A DNA stretch of 64,000 bases from Komarekiella delphini-convector SJRDD-AB1 (GCF_014831675.1 NZ_VJXY01000007.1:124001-188000); one strand, 5' to 3'. Positions 46,475 through 55,766 are shown, counted from the stretch's first letter. The notes: generated from the letters alone by a model not told the origin. Translations and numbers: made by a program.

Positions 46475-47320
46475 TTACTTTCCGTAGTAAACCCTAGCAT
46501 CACCGTATCCCAAATAATCTCGTAAATACTTATTCCATTCCTCTGCTTGGAAACGCTCAGAGAAAGGGCCGACTGCTACGTGTGGCCCTCGTGGCTTGAG
46601 CCTTTCAAATACACCGCCATTTTGTCCTAGGTTCTGCCTAATTCGGGAGGCAATTCCGGCTAATTCTTCAGCTTTGGCGGGAATGGCGACATAGTATCTA
46701 GACTCTTCCCTTCTAGAATTGTCTCTACCAGAATCGCCTCTAAAGGAGGAGGAAGTAGTTACTTCCTGTCCATCAGCAAAGCTAACAATTCGGGCGCTAT
46801 TGATGCCGTATGATTTCAGTTCTCTGACTCGTTGTTGAGCGTTAGACGCTCTGCTAAAAACTCCTGACTGGATTACGGTACGTCCTTGGTACTGGCGGAT
46901 ATAAGCTCTGGGTTCAATCAGACGTATTTGTTCAAGTGTCCGGGGATCATTGCTATCAACATATACTAAATAACGCTCAAAATTCTGGCTATATTGATTA
47001 GCCTGTGCTGGTTGGAGAGGCTGAAAGTCTTGCTCATACTGATAAACTACTGGTTGTACTGGTTCTAGCTGCGGTAATGGCTGCTGACCATAAGGAATCG
47101 GTTGAAGATCTGGCGGTGGTGGTAAAGTTTCAATTACCCCTTGTTGAGCCAGCAAAACACGGCTGTTGTGGATTTGTGCTTGTGCTGGAGTAGAGTGGGG
47201 GGTCAGCGCTAACCATCCTCCCACAAATAAATAGAGAAGTCTGTGCGCCGGACGCCAGCGCTTATAGCTTTGGAGTAGCATCTGAAAGCGGATAAATTGA
47301 CTTGGTATTGCACTCGACAT
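46475..47320 (-). CDS. SPOR-domain-like envelope protein
   Basis: A protein of about 281 residues with a hydrophobic segment after a basic N-terminus (RLLYLFVGGWLALTP..., signal or anchor) and a Pro/Gln-rich region. Two SPOR-like units are visible: YLVYVDSNDPRTLEQIRLIEPRAYIRQYQGRTVIQSGVFSRASNAQQRVRELKSYGI and the C-terminal YYVAIPAKAEELAGIASRI...GPHVAVGPFSERFQAEEWNKYLRD. SPOR domains bind denuded septal peptidoglycan, so a role in cell division or wall remodelling is likely. ATG 47320 is preferred over the GTG at 47329. Confidence 0.83.
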   Translation of the reverse strand: MSSAIPSQFIRFQMLLQSYKRWRPAHRLLYLFVGGWLALTPHSTPAQAQIHNSRVLLAQQGVIETLPPPPDLQPIPYGQQPLPQLEPVQPVVYQYEQDFQPLQPAQANQYSQNFERYLVYVDSNDPRTLEQIRLIEPRAYIRQYQGRTVIQSGVFSRASNAQQRVRELKSYGINSARIVSFADGQEVTTSSSFRGDSGRDNSRREESRYYVAIPAKAEELAGIASRIRQNLGQNGGVFERLKPRGPHVAVGPFSERFQAEEWNKYLRDYLGYGDARVYYGK

Positions 47321-47451
47321 AATAGTCACAAAATAGTCACAACATTTCTAGGCAATTTCCTACAGCAACTAATTAGTTCGCCGTTGTAGCAACTATATAG
47401 TGTTTGCGTAAAATTAGCTCATTTACGTGGCAATTAGAGGGTAGGGGAAGG

Positions 47452-47506
47452 GGGGCAGAGGGGTAGAGGGGTAGAGGGGTAGAGGGGTAGAGGGGTAGAG
47501 GGGCAA
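47452..47506. repeat. 8-bp tandem repeat GGGGTAGA
   Basis: About six units of GGGGTAGA flanked by GGGGCAGA and GGGGCAAG variants. The period is eight, unlike the heptamers elsewhere. It directly precedes the 21-bp array. Confidence 0.9.
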
Positions 47507-47516
47507 GGTTTGTATA

Positions 47517-47789
47517 AAAGGCTTGTGCGTGAATATCAAAGGCTTGTGCGTGAATATCAAAGGCTGGTGCGTGAATATCAAAGGCTGGTGCGCGAATATC
47601 AAAGGCTGGTGCGCGAATATCAAAGGCTCGTGCGCGAATATCAAAGATTCGTGCGCGAATATCAAAGGCTTGTGCGTGAATATCAAAGACTTGTGCGTGA
47701 ATATCAAAGACTCGTGCGCGAATATCAAAGGCTTGTGCGTGAATATCAAAGACTCGTTCACCAGTATAAAAGGCTCGTTCACGAATCTT
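47517..47789. repeat. 21-bp tandem array, 13 units
   Basis: Thirteen consecutive 21-bp units with consensus AAAGGCTTGTGCGTGAATAT plus C. Variation is confined to a few columns (GG/GA, TT/GG/TC, GT/GC), and the last two units are more diverged. Both plus-strand and minus-strand frames remain open (heptads such as LVREYQR and PLIFTHK), but no ribosome-binding site or flanking domain supports expression. No spacers are present, so it is not CRISPR. Confidence 0.95.
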
Positions 47790-47831
47790 GATTTATACGA
47801 AATTACACAGGATTTACGCGAAATCTGAATA

Positions 47832-47925
47832 AACGTAGACGCGGAGCGGCTTGCCGCAGGCTACCGCAAAGGACGCATTCGCGTAGCGTTTGTCTACGAC
47901 ACGCTACGCGAACGTAGAGAAGGAC
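47832..47925. repeat. Cluster of GC-rich dispersed palindromes
   Basis: Contains CGTAGACGCGGAGCGGCTTG, CCGCAGGCTACCGC, GCATTCGCGTAGCG and GTCTACGACACGCTACGCG in a row. These share words with repeats at 39304, 40634 and 60492. Likely small dispersed repeats stacked into one site. Confidence 0.7.
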
Positions 47926-48344
47926 ACAAAGGAATAAGAGTTTCAGAGAGTTCTTGTGTAAGTCCTATTACAAATCATTCTCCCCTGCTTCCCCTACTAT
48001 TTATTGCTCGCTGATTCGGTTGTTCATAAACTGAAGTGCTTTTATAGTAAGGCTTTGAAGAGGTGTATGCTACAATTTGACTATCACGTAGCTTCCGTGT
48101 GGTGCTTGGATGAAAAGCCTCTTCTCGTACGCCGAGTATAGCGTCACCATTACAAATACCGGAAAGGAGCAAGCACTTTCTAAAGTGTAGATTGCTATTA
48201 GTTGCAACCACGAGTTCTGTAAACATGGCGTTGCCTTGATTGCATAAAAACCACAGATAGAAAGTTGGATAAAGTTAAAATTTTGCCATAAGGTTGTTGT
48301 ATTGCATGGGTTTGAATCCCAGTAGCCTAACAAGATTTAGGGTT

Positions 48345-49397
48345 ATGAAAAAAGTCGTCGTTGGTCTTTCGGGTGGCGTTGACAGTTCCACCGCCGCTGC
48401 TATCCTGCACCATCAGGGCTATGAAGTGATTGGTTTGACTCTTTGGCTAATGAAAGGCAAAGGTCAGTGTTGCTCTGAAGGTATGATCGACGCGGCTGAT
48501 ATCTGTGAACAACTGGGCGTTCCTCATCAGGTTGTTGATATTCGGGATGTTTTTCAAACACATATTGTCGATTACCTAGTGGCTGGTTATAGTGCTGGGA
48601 TCACGCCTTTGCCTTGCTCTCAGTGCAATAAAACGGTGAAGTTTGGGCCAATGGTGCAATATGCTCGTGAAGAATTGGGATGCGATCGCATTGCTACAGG
48701 TCATTATGCTCAAATTAACTATGATCAAGCTAGTGGGCGTTATCAGTTGTTAAGGGCAGTTGACCGCAACAAAGACCAATCATACTTTCTCTATGATTTG
48801 TCTCAAGATTTACTCGCAGCTAGCATATTTCCTTTGGGCGAACTGGAAAAAGCTGATACGCGCCGTATTGCTGCTGAATATGGACTAAAAACCGCTGATA
48901 AGCCAGAAAGTCAGGACTTATGCCTAGTGGAGAGCAATGGTTCCATGCGGGCATTTCTAGATAAGTATCTTGCCCCCAAAACAGGCGATATTGTGGATGC
49001 CACAGGCAAAGTTTTAGGACAGCACGATGGTGTTCATCATTACACCATTGGACAGCGCAAAGGGTTGGGAATTGCTGCCCCGGAACCGCTGTATGTGATT
49101 GAATTAGATGCGGTTAATAATAAAGTAGTTGTGGGCGATCGCACCAAGGTAACTCAGCCAGAATGCACTGTAGGACGAGTAAACTGGGTATCCATCGCCG
49201 AACCATCCACCCCAATTCACGCCGAAGTACAAATTCGTTATCGTTCAACGCCTACACCAGTTACGGTGATTCCCCTGGAAAACTCCCGCGTCCGTTTAGT
49301 GTTTGATGAACCCCAGTTCAGCATCACCCCCGGACAAGCTGCGGTATGGTACGACGGGGAAAAAGTGCTGGGTGGCGGAATTATTGAACAGTTTTAG
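48345..49397 (+). CDS. mnmA: tRNA-specific 2-thiouridylase MnmA
   Basis: A 350-residue enzyme that thiolates U34 of the Lys, Glu and Gln tRNAs. The PP-loop ATP site is SGGVDSS (9-15). The two catalytic cysteines are visible in [14 protein letters not shown] and [10 protein letters not shown], and [18 protein letters not shown] and GQRKGLGIA are conserved. The ATG at 48345 gives [15 protein letters not shown], the standard N-terminus; an upstream in-frame ATG-like start at 48294 would add 17 unrelated residues. A weak hairpin follows the stop. Confidence 0.96.
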   Translation: MKKVVVGLSGGVDSSTAAAILHHQGYEVIGLTLWLMKGKGQCCSEGMIDAADICEQLGVPHQVVDIRDVFQTHIVDYLVAGYSAGITPLPCSQCNKTVKFGPMVQYAREELGCDRIATGHYAQINYDQASGRYQLLRAVDRNKDQSYFLYDLSQDLLAASIFPLGELEKADTRRIAAEYGLKTADKPESQDLCLVESNGSMRAFLDKYLAPKTGDIVDATGKVLGQHDGVHHYTIGQRKGLGIAAPEPLYVIELDAVNNKVVVGDRTKVTQPECTVGRVNWVSIAEPSTPIHAEVQIRYRSTPTPVTVIPLENSRVRLVFDEPQFSITPGQAAVWYDGEKVLGGGIIEQF

Positions 49398-49434
49398 TTC
49401 AACCTTCCCCTAGTTTTAGAACTTGCCAAAAAAG

Positions 49435-49466
49435 CCCCTTCCCACCAACAAGGAGGGGTATTTTAT
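49435..49466 (+). terminator. Probable rho-independent terminator of mnmA
   Basis: Stem CCCCT-T-CC pairing with GG-AGGGG (one bulged T) around an eight-base loop, followed by TATTTTATT. It lies 38 bp after the mnmA stop. The stem is short, so strength is uncertain. Confidence 0.5.
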
Positions 49467-49484
49467 TGCTAATACTGCGTAGAA

Positions 49485-49513
49485 TTGACATTTAACTTTG
49501 TATCTATTACGAT
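49485..49513 (+). promoter_or_regulatory. Consensus-like promoter for the XRE-ImmA/PIN pair
   Basis: TTGACA at 49485-49490 and TACGAT at 49508-49513 with a 17-bp spacer, a close match to a housekeeping sigma promoter. It lies about 85 bp upstream of the ATG at 49598, after the mnmA terminator, and so gives the module its own transcription start. Confidence 0.55.
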
Positions 49514-49597
49514 ACTCGTGCTATTATTTACGGCACTATTCCATGCACAAGTCCAGCAAGGAATGTTACAAATTAAAGTTCCAAGGCTGTCTGTGCT

Positions 49598-50743
49598 ATG
49601 TCTTTTGACCTTGCTCTGTTTAGCTCCAAACTCAGAAGATGCCGGGAGCAATTTGAAAAGTCTCTTGTAGAAGTCACAATAGCCACAGGCATTCCCGAAA
49701 ACATTCTGGTTGCTTTGGAAAATGGAGAAAGGCAACCAACAGGTGATGAAGTTTTGATATTTGCTGACTATTACCTGTGTGATTACCAGTTTTTTATTTC
49801 CAACGAGCGAGTAGCTTCATTTGATCAAACAGAAACTTTGTTCCGAAGATATGGAGAGGAATTTTCAAAAGAAGACCGATGGGCAGTACAAGAATTTTTA
49901 TTCTTATGTGAGTGTGAAGATTTTCTATTAAAACTGGTTTCAACACATATTTATAAGCCTTTTAGCTTTATTAAAAGAGGTAACTATTACATAAGACATG
50001 GAAAAGAGGCGGCAAAGGCACTCAGAAAACATTTAGGGTATGCCTCTAATGCAATTCGCATGGATGTTTATGAAGATTTTCGATCTTTAGGGTTTCATAT
50101 TTTTCGTCGCCAGTTGGGTAACTCAAACATCTCTGGTTTATTTATCAAACATCCCACAGCAGGCAAGTGCATATTAGTGAACTACAGCGAAGATATTTAT
50201 AGGCAGAGGTTTACTGCTGCTCATGAATCGGCTCATGGTATTTTGGATGATGATCAGGAATTTGTTATTTCTTTGAAAACAGACAAAAAGAATTTAGTTG
50301 AAGTAAGAGCTAATAACTTTGCATCCAATTATTTAATGCCGCCAGAATTTCTACAGAAGATTCCAGATTATCGAAGTTGGAATACTGAAAAAGCTATTGA
50401 ATGGGCAAATAAACTTAAGGTCAGTACAGAAGCATTAGCTAATGCCTTAAAAAGTGCAAATTTCATATCTAAAGATGTGGAAATACAAATAAAAGCCGTG
50501 AGAGTACCAAGACATTTGAAAGTTGATCCAGAACTGCCTGAAAGCCTCTCATCCGTTTCTAGCCAACGTCGGAAGGAGCTACTAAAAAGAGGTTTATCAA
50601 ATTTCTATGTTGGGCTTTGCTTTGACGTGTATGAACAGGGTTTTGTTTCAGCTGGTAGAGTAGCGGAAATGCTTCTAATTAGCAAATATGAATTAACAGA
50701 AATAGCAAGTATCTACGGGAGAACTATTAGGTATGGAGATTGA
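49598..50743 (+). CDS. XRE helix-turn-helix - ImmA/IrrE metallopeptidase
   Basis: A 381-residue protein. The N-terminal 65 residues form an XRE-type helix-turn-helix (SKLRRCREQFEKSLVEVTIATGIPENILVALENGERQPTGDEVLIFADYY). A middle helical region leads to the ImmA/IrrE domain with zinc motif HESAH (H209, E210, H213) in RFTAAHESAHGILDDD, and the downstream third-ligand region VEVRANNFASNYLMP. A further helical domain of about 90 residues follows. Such proteins bind DNA and cleave partner repressors (ImmA, IrrE) or serve as antitoxins. Its 3' end overlaps the next gene by 11 bp, so the two proteins are probably made together. Confidence 0.88.
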   Translation: MSFDLALFSSKLRRCREQFEKSLVEVTIATGIPENILVALENGERQPTGDEVLIFADYYLCDYQFFISNERVASFDQTETLFRRYGEEFSKEDRWAVQEFLFLCECEDFLLKLVSTHIYKPFSFIKRGNYYIRHGKEAAKALRKHLGYASNAIRMDVYEDFRSLGFHIFRRQLGNSNISGLFIKHPTAGKCILVNYSEDIYRQRFTAAHESAHGILDDDQEFVISLKTDKKNLVEVRANNFASNYLMPPEFLQKIPDYRSWNTEKAIEWANKLKVSTEALANALKSANFISKDVEIQIKAVRVPRHLKVDPELPESLSSVSSQRRKELLKRGLSNFYVGLCFDVYEQGFVSAGRVAEMLLISKYELTEIASIYGRTIRYGD

Positions 50744-51326
50744 TCCATCAAATTTTCATAAATATAACGTTATAGATACTTGCGCTATTTGGAATATTCT
50801 TTCCTCTCAACTTTTGTATACAACAGCTAATAATGCTGGATGCCTATTCTGTTGTACATATTTTGTTTATTATGAGTGCCTGTATAAGCCACGTAAAAAT
50901 CAGAAACAGGCAGAAATAGAATTGCAAAATCGTTTTCGCCATGAATACAAAAATGGAACAATCAAATATTATCATTTAACTATTGAAGACCTTCAAGATG
51001 TAGAAGTTATCCAGGTAAGAAAGAAAAAAGATAAAGGGGAACTAGCATCTATTGTTTTTGCAAAAAAAACTCGTCAAGCTTTTCTAACAGACGATACTAG
51101 AGCAAGGAAATTAGCTGCTCAGAGCATGAATAGTAAAATGGTGCAGACTACACCTCATTTACTAGCTTGGTTGATATTCATCAACTATTTGAGTGATAGT
51201 GACTTGCAACCAATAATCGGCGAGCATAAAAAATCTGATAGACCTCTTGAAGAACACTTCTTAAATGCATACAAAATAGTTTTGGAATATAGATTAAAAG
51301 CTTTCAGCCCTAAAATAACCGAATAA
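50733..51326 (+). CDS. PIN-like nuclease domain protein
   Basis: A 197-residue protein with PIN-type acidic positions: D15 in YNVIDTCAIWNIL (D-T/S after a beta strand), E48 in FVYYECLYKP, D100/E103 in DKGELASIVFA and D120/D121 in AFLTDDTRARKLA. This spacing fits a Mg2+-dependent RNase such as VapC, though the C-terminal 55 residues extend beyond the core. It starts within the XRE-ImmA gene (11-bp overlap, ATG in the sequence GTATGGAGAT), indicating translational coupling. Most likely it is the toxin or effector of a two-gene module with the HTH-protease as regulator. The family is assigned from motif pattern only. Confidence 0.75.
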   Translation: MEIDPSNFHKYNVIDTCAIWNILSSQLLYTTANNAGCLFCCTYFVYYECLYKPRKNQKQAEIELQNRFRHEYKNGTIKYYHLTIEDLQDVEVIQVRKKKDKGELASIVFAKKTRQAFLTDDTRARKLAAQSMNSKMVQTTPHLLAWLIFINYLSDSDLQPIIGEHKKSDRPLEEHFLNAYKIVLEYRLKAFSPKITE

Positions 51327-51366
51327 AATCAAAAATTACTTCTATCAATGCCTCTTCAAACTCTTT

Positions 51367-51981
51367 CTAAGCTTGTACGGTTCCTAATTGCCAAGCTCGT
51401 TCAACTGTAGCGGCAATAATTTGAGTCAAAGGGATATTTGGAAAGTTAGGACTGTGATCAGATTCGATGTAATGTCCATCCCTGAGTAAATAAATCCTCA
51501 GCTTTTTACTATCGTAAATTCATAGTTCTAGAACTGCGATCGCTTCGTAAGCATCAAGAATTGTTTTTGATGTTACATCTGTTTCAATTGCCAAATCAGG
51601 AGGCGGATCATCTCGTTCTAGTTTGCGACGACCAATCATTCTTTGGTAATTCTGGATGTAAAAGCAAGCATCTGGTTCTACCCCCGCTGTATTTTCCCGC
51701 TTGAAGGTGGTTGAACCGAAGGGTTCATAACTTTTCCCTGCAATCTTCAGCAAGATTTTGACAATATCCGAAATTAAGTCCTTTGATTTTTTGTGTTCAG
51801 GTAGAGGAACTATAATTTCTAACGTAGACTTGCTGTAAGCAACTCGTAGCGATCGCTTTTCCCCCAGTTCTTGCAAAATAACCTCAAATTCCTCCCAACT
51901 TATATCTTGGATATTTACTGTACTACCAGGCGCTAGCCGCATTTGGCTAACAGGTTTAACAACGGGGGATACAGCAGTCAT
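51367..51981 (-). pseudogene. Uma2-family nuclease gene interrupted by an in-frame TGA
   Basis: The intact part from ATG 51981 encodes about 153 residues of a Uma2/DUF820 PD-(D/E)XK-like protein: ISWEEFEVILQEL, VEPDACFYIQN (catalytic Asp), PDLAIETDVTSKT (Glu and Lys) and LDAYEAIAVLEL. A TGA at 51520-51522 then ends it where the family has Trp. Beyond it the same frame continues for 50 codons to a TAG at 51367-51369: IYDSKKLRIYLLRDGHYIES, DHSPNFPNIPLTQIIAATVE and RAWQLGTVQA, the usual Uma2 C-terminus. A single TGG-to-TGA change explains everything. The catalytic residues remain in the truncated product, so residual activity cannot be excluded. Confidence 0.88.
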
Positions 51982-52175
51982 AAGCAATTCCAAATAAAGG
52001 AACTATTCTGAAGCTTGAGGCTGGATTAGCTTTAGCCTAACCTAATCAGATCGCTTAGAGGCTAGCTGTAAAAATTTTCCTTCATTCCCTAAACTCTTTT
52101 TCTCCCTGTACCTGCATTTTGATAAGTTAGTACATAGTTTGAAACAATAGCAGTTAACGCAAAGAGGGGATTACG

Positions 52176-53354
52176 TTGAGTCACCATCCAGATGCCATTA
52201 CCCCCCACGGTGGAGAGTTGGTTAACCGGATCGCCACACCAGAACAAAGGACAGAATTTCTGTCAAAAGCCGACTTTTTGCCACGAGTGCAACTTGATGA
52301 GCGAGCTGTTTCTGATGTAGAAATGATAGCGATCGGCGGTTTTAGCCCACTCACGGGTTTTATGAACCAGGAAGACTACGATCGCGTAGTCACCCAAATG
52401 CGGTTAGCGAACGGTCTTGTGTGGTCAATACCGATTACACTTTCGGTGACAGAAGAAGTAGCTTCTCCTTTGAAGGAAGGCGGCTTGATTCGTCTAGATA
52501 ACTCCAGTGGCGAGTTTATTGGGGTTTTGCAGCTTACACAAAAATATCACTACGACAAAAACCGCGAAGCCATAAATGTCTACCGTACTGACGATGCCAA
52601 ACATCCTGGTGTCCAGGTAGTCTATAACCAAGGCTCTGTAAATCTTGCAGGAGATATTTGGTTATTGCAACGCGACGCCCATTCCCAGTTTCCCACCTAC
52701 CAAATAGATCCTGCTGCCTCACGGCAAATGTTTAAAGATAAAGGCTGGAAAACGATTGTTGGTTTTCAAACTCGCAACCCCATCCACCGCGCTCATGAAT
52801 ATATTCAAAAATGCGCTTTAGAAACTGTAGATGGTTTATTTTTACACCCGTTAGTTGGAGCGACTAAAGAAGATGATATTCCGGCTGATGTGCGGATGCG
52901 TTGCTACGAAATTTTGCTGGAACACTACTACCCCTCAGACCGGGTGATTTTGGCAATTAATCCAGCGGCAATGCGTTATGCTGGGCCTCGTGAGGCAATA
53001 TTCCATGCTTTAGTCCGCAAAAACTACGGCTGTACTCACTTTATCGTTGGACGAGATCATGCTGGCGTTGGCGATTATTACGGCACTTACGATGCTCAAT
53101 ACATCTTTGAAGAGTTTGCGTCTGATGAATTGGGTATTGTGCCGATGAAATTTGAACATGCTTTCTACTGTACACGCACCAAGCAGATGGCAACGACTAA
53201 AACCAGTCCCAGCAAACCAGAGGAGCGGGTTCACCTGTCAGGAACAAAAGTTCGGGAAATGCTGCGTCGGGGTGAGTTACCTCCACCTGAATTTTCCCGT
53301 CCTGAAGTAGCGACAGAGTTGGCGCGAGCAATGCGTACACAAGTATCGGTTTAG
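52176..53354 (+). CDS. sat: Sulfate adenylyltransferase (ATP sulfurylase)
   Basis: A 392-residue cytosolic enzyme that activates sulfate to adenosine 5'-phosphosulfate, the first step of assimilatory sulfate reduction. The active-site motif [15 protein letters not shown] (about 198-212) contains the two His residues, and [12 protein letters not shown] and [18 protein letters not shown] are intact. The C-terminus ends without an APS kinase domain, as in cyanobacteria and plants. The start is TTG at 52176, preceded by AGAGGGG, giving [13 protein letters not shown]; no in-frame ATG lies near. Confidence 0.95.
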   Translation: MSHHPDAITPHGGELVNRIATPEQRTEFLSKADFLPRVQLDERAVSDVEMIAIGGFSPLTGFMNQEDYDRVVTQMRLANGLVWSIPITLSVTEEVASPLKEGGLIRLDNSSGEFIGVLQLTQKYHYDKNREAINVYRTDDAKHPGVQVVYNQGSVNLAGDIWLLQRDAHSQFPTYQIDPAASRQMFKDKGWKTIVGFQTRNPIHRAHEYIQKCALETVDGLFLHPLVGATKEDDIPADVRMRCYEILLEHYYPSDRVILAINPAAMRYAGPREAIFHALVRKNYGCTHFIVGRDHAGVGDYYGTYDAQYIFEEFASDELGIVPMKFEHAFYCTRTKQMATTKTSPSKPEERVHLSGTKVREMLRRGELPPPEFSRPEVATELARAMRTQVSV

Positions 53355-53434
53355 GATAAATTGCAAATACTTTACACTACAGAGTTCAGCCTATTAAGCT
53401 GCTAGCTGATGGGCTGAGAGCTGATAGCTAATTT

Positions 53435-55555
53435 ATGAAGCGGCGGACGTTTTTACACACAATTGGCTCAATACTGGCGGTATTGGGGATAACTGAGGCT
53501 GAGTGGTTGACCTTGGGAAATCGCTATTACCAAGCCCTAGCACAACCCAGTTCACGTAAGTTGGCATTATTAATAGGCATCAATCAATATCCACATTCAG
53601 CCCTGAGTGGTTGTTTGACTGATGTGGAACTGCAAAGAGAACTGTTGATGCACCGTTTTGGTTTCCAAGCCTCAGATATTCTGACGTTAACTGAGGAACA
53701 AGCTAGCCGGGAATTCATTGAGGCGGCTTTTCTAGATCACTTGGGACAAGCTAAACTTGGTGATGTGGTTATCTTCCACTTTAGTGGCTACGGCACTCGT
53801 GTGAGCGGTACATCGCTAGATGCGGCGGGACAAAATGCTCTTGTACCAGCTAGTGAGAATAAAATTTCACAAGATGAGAAAATAGTCAACTATTTATTAG
53901 AAGAAACTGTATTATTATTGTTGCGATCGCTCCCTACAAACAGAGTAACGGCAGTATTGGATACTAGCTATGATGCTCCTGGTACAGCCGAGAGCGGATC
54001 GAGAATTCGTGCTCGTAAAGAGTCAGTAGATGCACAGTTAGCAGCCGCGGAACTCGACTTTCTCAAACAACTCAAAACTAAAACCTCACTCAGTCCAAAT
54101 ACTTTAGTCCTATCCGCTACCTCAGATCCAAAACAGTTGGCAAGGGAAGGAGTATTTTCTGATTTTAGCGCTGGGTTATTTACCTACGCTTTGACACAAC
54201 ACTTGTGGGAATCCACCCCAGCCACAACAATTCAATTCATTCTCTCTAATGTAGAAAGTTCTCTATACAAACTGGGTAGCAAGCAACAGCCAGCATTAGT
54301 TAATGACAAGAAAAATTCCCAGGGAGTCTTAGCTGAGAATTTCCTCCCAGAGATTACCATTGGTGCTCAAGGAGCGGTGACAGCAGTTGAAGAAGATGGG
54401 AAAACAGTCCATCTGTGGTTAGCAGGACTACCTCCACAAGTGCTGGAATATTACGGAGTTAATTCTCGCCTAACATTGTCAACGGGAGAACAGTTAATAT
54501 TGCGATCGCGTACTGGGTTAACAGCCAAAGCCCATATCTCCAGCATTGATGCTACAATCCCCCTACAAGGGCAACTTGTTCAGGAAGCAATTCGGGTTTT
54601 ACCTAGAAATATTGATTTAACGATAGCTCTAGACACTGAATTAGAAAGAATTGAACGGGTAGATGCTACAAGCGCCTTTGCTGCTACCATTCCCCGCGTT
54701 TCCAGTGTTGTCGCCAGAGAACAACCAGCTGACTATGTGCTTGGTAAGCTAGAGCAAACACCCAGTCGCTATGGTCTATTTTCTCTTGGTGGTGAGCTAA
54801 TTCTTAACACTGCTGGAGAAGCCGGGGAAGCTGTGAAAGTCGCTGTGCAAAGGTTAGCACCGAAATTTAAAACCTTACTCGCAGCCAAGTTATGGCGACT
54901 CACAGAGAATGCAGGTTCTTCTGGCTTAGCAGTCAAGGCAACCTTAGAAATAATTAATAACATATCGCCTCGCGTGATTATGCAGAGGCAAACATTGCGA
55001 ACTCTCAGTTCGGAAAAATCCATTAGCAAATCACCCAGCATTCCTACAGTTCCTATTGGTAGTCGAATGCAGTATCGAGTGCAAAACCTAGGCGATCGCC
55101 CACTATATTTAATCTTAGTGGGATTAAAGAATAATCGGACAGCAGTTGCCTTCTACCCTTGGCAAGCCACTCCAGAACCAAATAATCCAGATACTAAACC
55201 CTTGCTCACACAAGTGATTATCACCCCCGGCGAAACTCTCACCTTACCCCATACTACTGTTGCATCTGATTGGGTAATTTCAGGGCCAGCCTTCTTTTGT
55301 GAACAACAACTAATCCTCAGTACTACTCCCTTGAGCGAAACTTTCGCCGCTTTGGATACAGCTAAGTATTCCACAGCTGACCAACAGCTACTAATTAGCA
55401 CGTTACTGAATCCTTTAGAAGTTTCACAAGCCTTGCTACAAGACTTGCATAACGCTAGCGCAGTCAAAGCCGAGATGAATAATATAGCTACTGACTCATA
55501 TATCTTGGATGTGAATAATTGGGCAAGTCTCAGTTTTAGCTTTCAGGTAGTATGA
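53435..55555 (+). CDS. Pseudo-orthocaspase (caspase-fold protein, Tyr-Ser type) with Tat signal
   Basis: A 706-residue exported protein. The N-terminus MKRRTFLHTIGSILAVLG has twin arginines and a hydrophobic stretch, suggesting Tat export. Residues 40-290 are a caspase/metacaspase p20-like domain (KLALLIGINQYPHSALSGC; DVVIFHFSGYGTRVSG; TAVLDTSYDAPG). The catalytic His is Tyr119 (SGYG instead of SGHG) and the catalytic Cys is Ser178 (LDTSYD). The protein is therefore a proteolytically inactive member of the YS type known from cyanobacteria. The remaining 400 residues are beta-rich and contain a DUF4384-like region near LYLILVGLKNNRTAVAFYPW. Its role is unknown, and it follows sat by 80 bp without obvious coupling. 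Confidence 0.88.
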   Translation: MKRRTFLHTIGSILAVLGITEAEWLTLGNRYYQALAQPSSRKLALLIGINQYPHSALSGCLTDVELQRELLMHRFGFQASDILTLTEEQASREFIEAAFLDHLGQAKLGDVVIFHFSGYGTRVSGTSLDAAGQNALVPASENKISQDEKIVNYLLEETVLLLLRSLPTNRVTAVLDTSYDAPGTAESGSRIRARKESVDAQLAAAELDFLKQLKTKTSLSPNTLVLSATSDPKQLAREGVFSDFSAGLFTYALTQHLWESTPATTIQFILSNVESSLYKLGSKQQPALVNDKKNSQGVLAENFLPEITIGAQGAVTAVEEDGKTVHLWLAGLPPQVLEYYGVNSRLTLSTGEQLILRSRTGLTAKAHISSIDATIPLQGQLVQEAIRVLPRNIDLTIALDTELERIERVDATSAFAATIPRVSSVVAREQPADYVLGKLEQTPSRYGLFSLGGELILNTAGEAGEAVKVAVQRLAPKFKTLLAAKLWRLTENAGSSGLAVKATLEIINNISPRVIMQRQTLRTLSSEKSISKSPSIPTVPIGSRMQYRVQNLGDRPLYLILVGLKNNRTAVAFYPWQATPEPNNPDTKPLLTQVIITPGETLTLPHTTVASDWVISGPAFFCEQQLILSTTPLSETFAALDTAKYSTADQQLLISTLLNPLEVSQALLQDLHNASAVKAEMNNIATDSYILDVNNWASLSFSFQVV

Positions 55556-55602
55556 ACACAAAATCGAGTATTAACGGATAGAGAATTTGTTCAGGTAGCC
55601 AA

Positions 55603-55644
55603 GCCACTCCGGTCTTGGGGTTTCCCTAAGTAGAGGAAGTGGCG
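55603..55644. repeat. 42-bp palindromic repeat, copy B
   Basis: Begins GCCACTCCGGTCTTGGGG and ends AGTGGCG; differs from copy A (42760-42801) at four positions. It stands alone between convergent genes and could serve as a bidirectional terminator. Confidence 0.85.
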
Positions 55645-55766
55645 CGTGACTTTAGTCGTTCGGCTCCTTTTTTTACTAATCTAGACAACTGATTTAAGAA
55701 GCATATAGCGATGCCTTTGCCGTAGGCATCGCGGATTTTAGATTTGATTTAAAATCCCAAATCGCT

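Larger units (their letters stand above)
47321..48344. other. 1-kb repeat-rich intergenic region
   Basis: Holds an 8-bp array (47452-47506), a 21-bp array (47517-47789) and dispersed-repeat palindromes (47832-47925). The right third (47950-48344) shows no ORF on a clear start and no tRNA; a T-arm-like GGGTTTGAATCCC at 48308-48320 has no matching acceptor or anticodon arms. ORFs reading through the arrays are repeat artefacts. Confidence 0.6.

Noticed and set aside
47423-47828. Three overlapping ORFs (both strands) across the second 21-bp array
   Set aside because: Same reason: repeat periodicity keeps several frames open at once, which argues against any being a gene.
48300-48330. tRNA-like T arm GGGTTTGAATCCC upstream of mnmA
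   Set aside because: No acceptor stem, D arm or anticodon arm pairs in the 70 bp upstream, so no tRNA can be folded.
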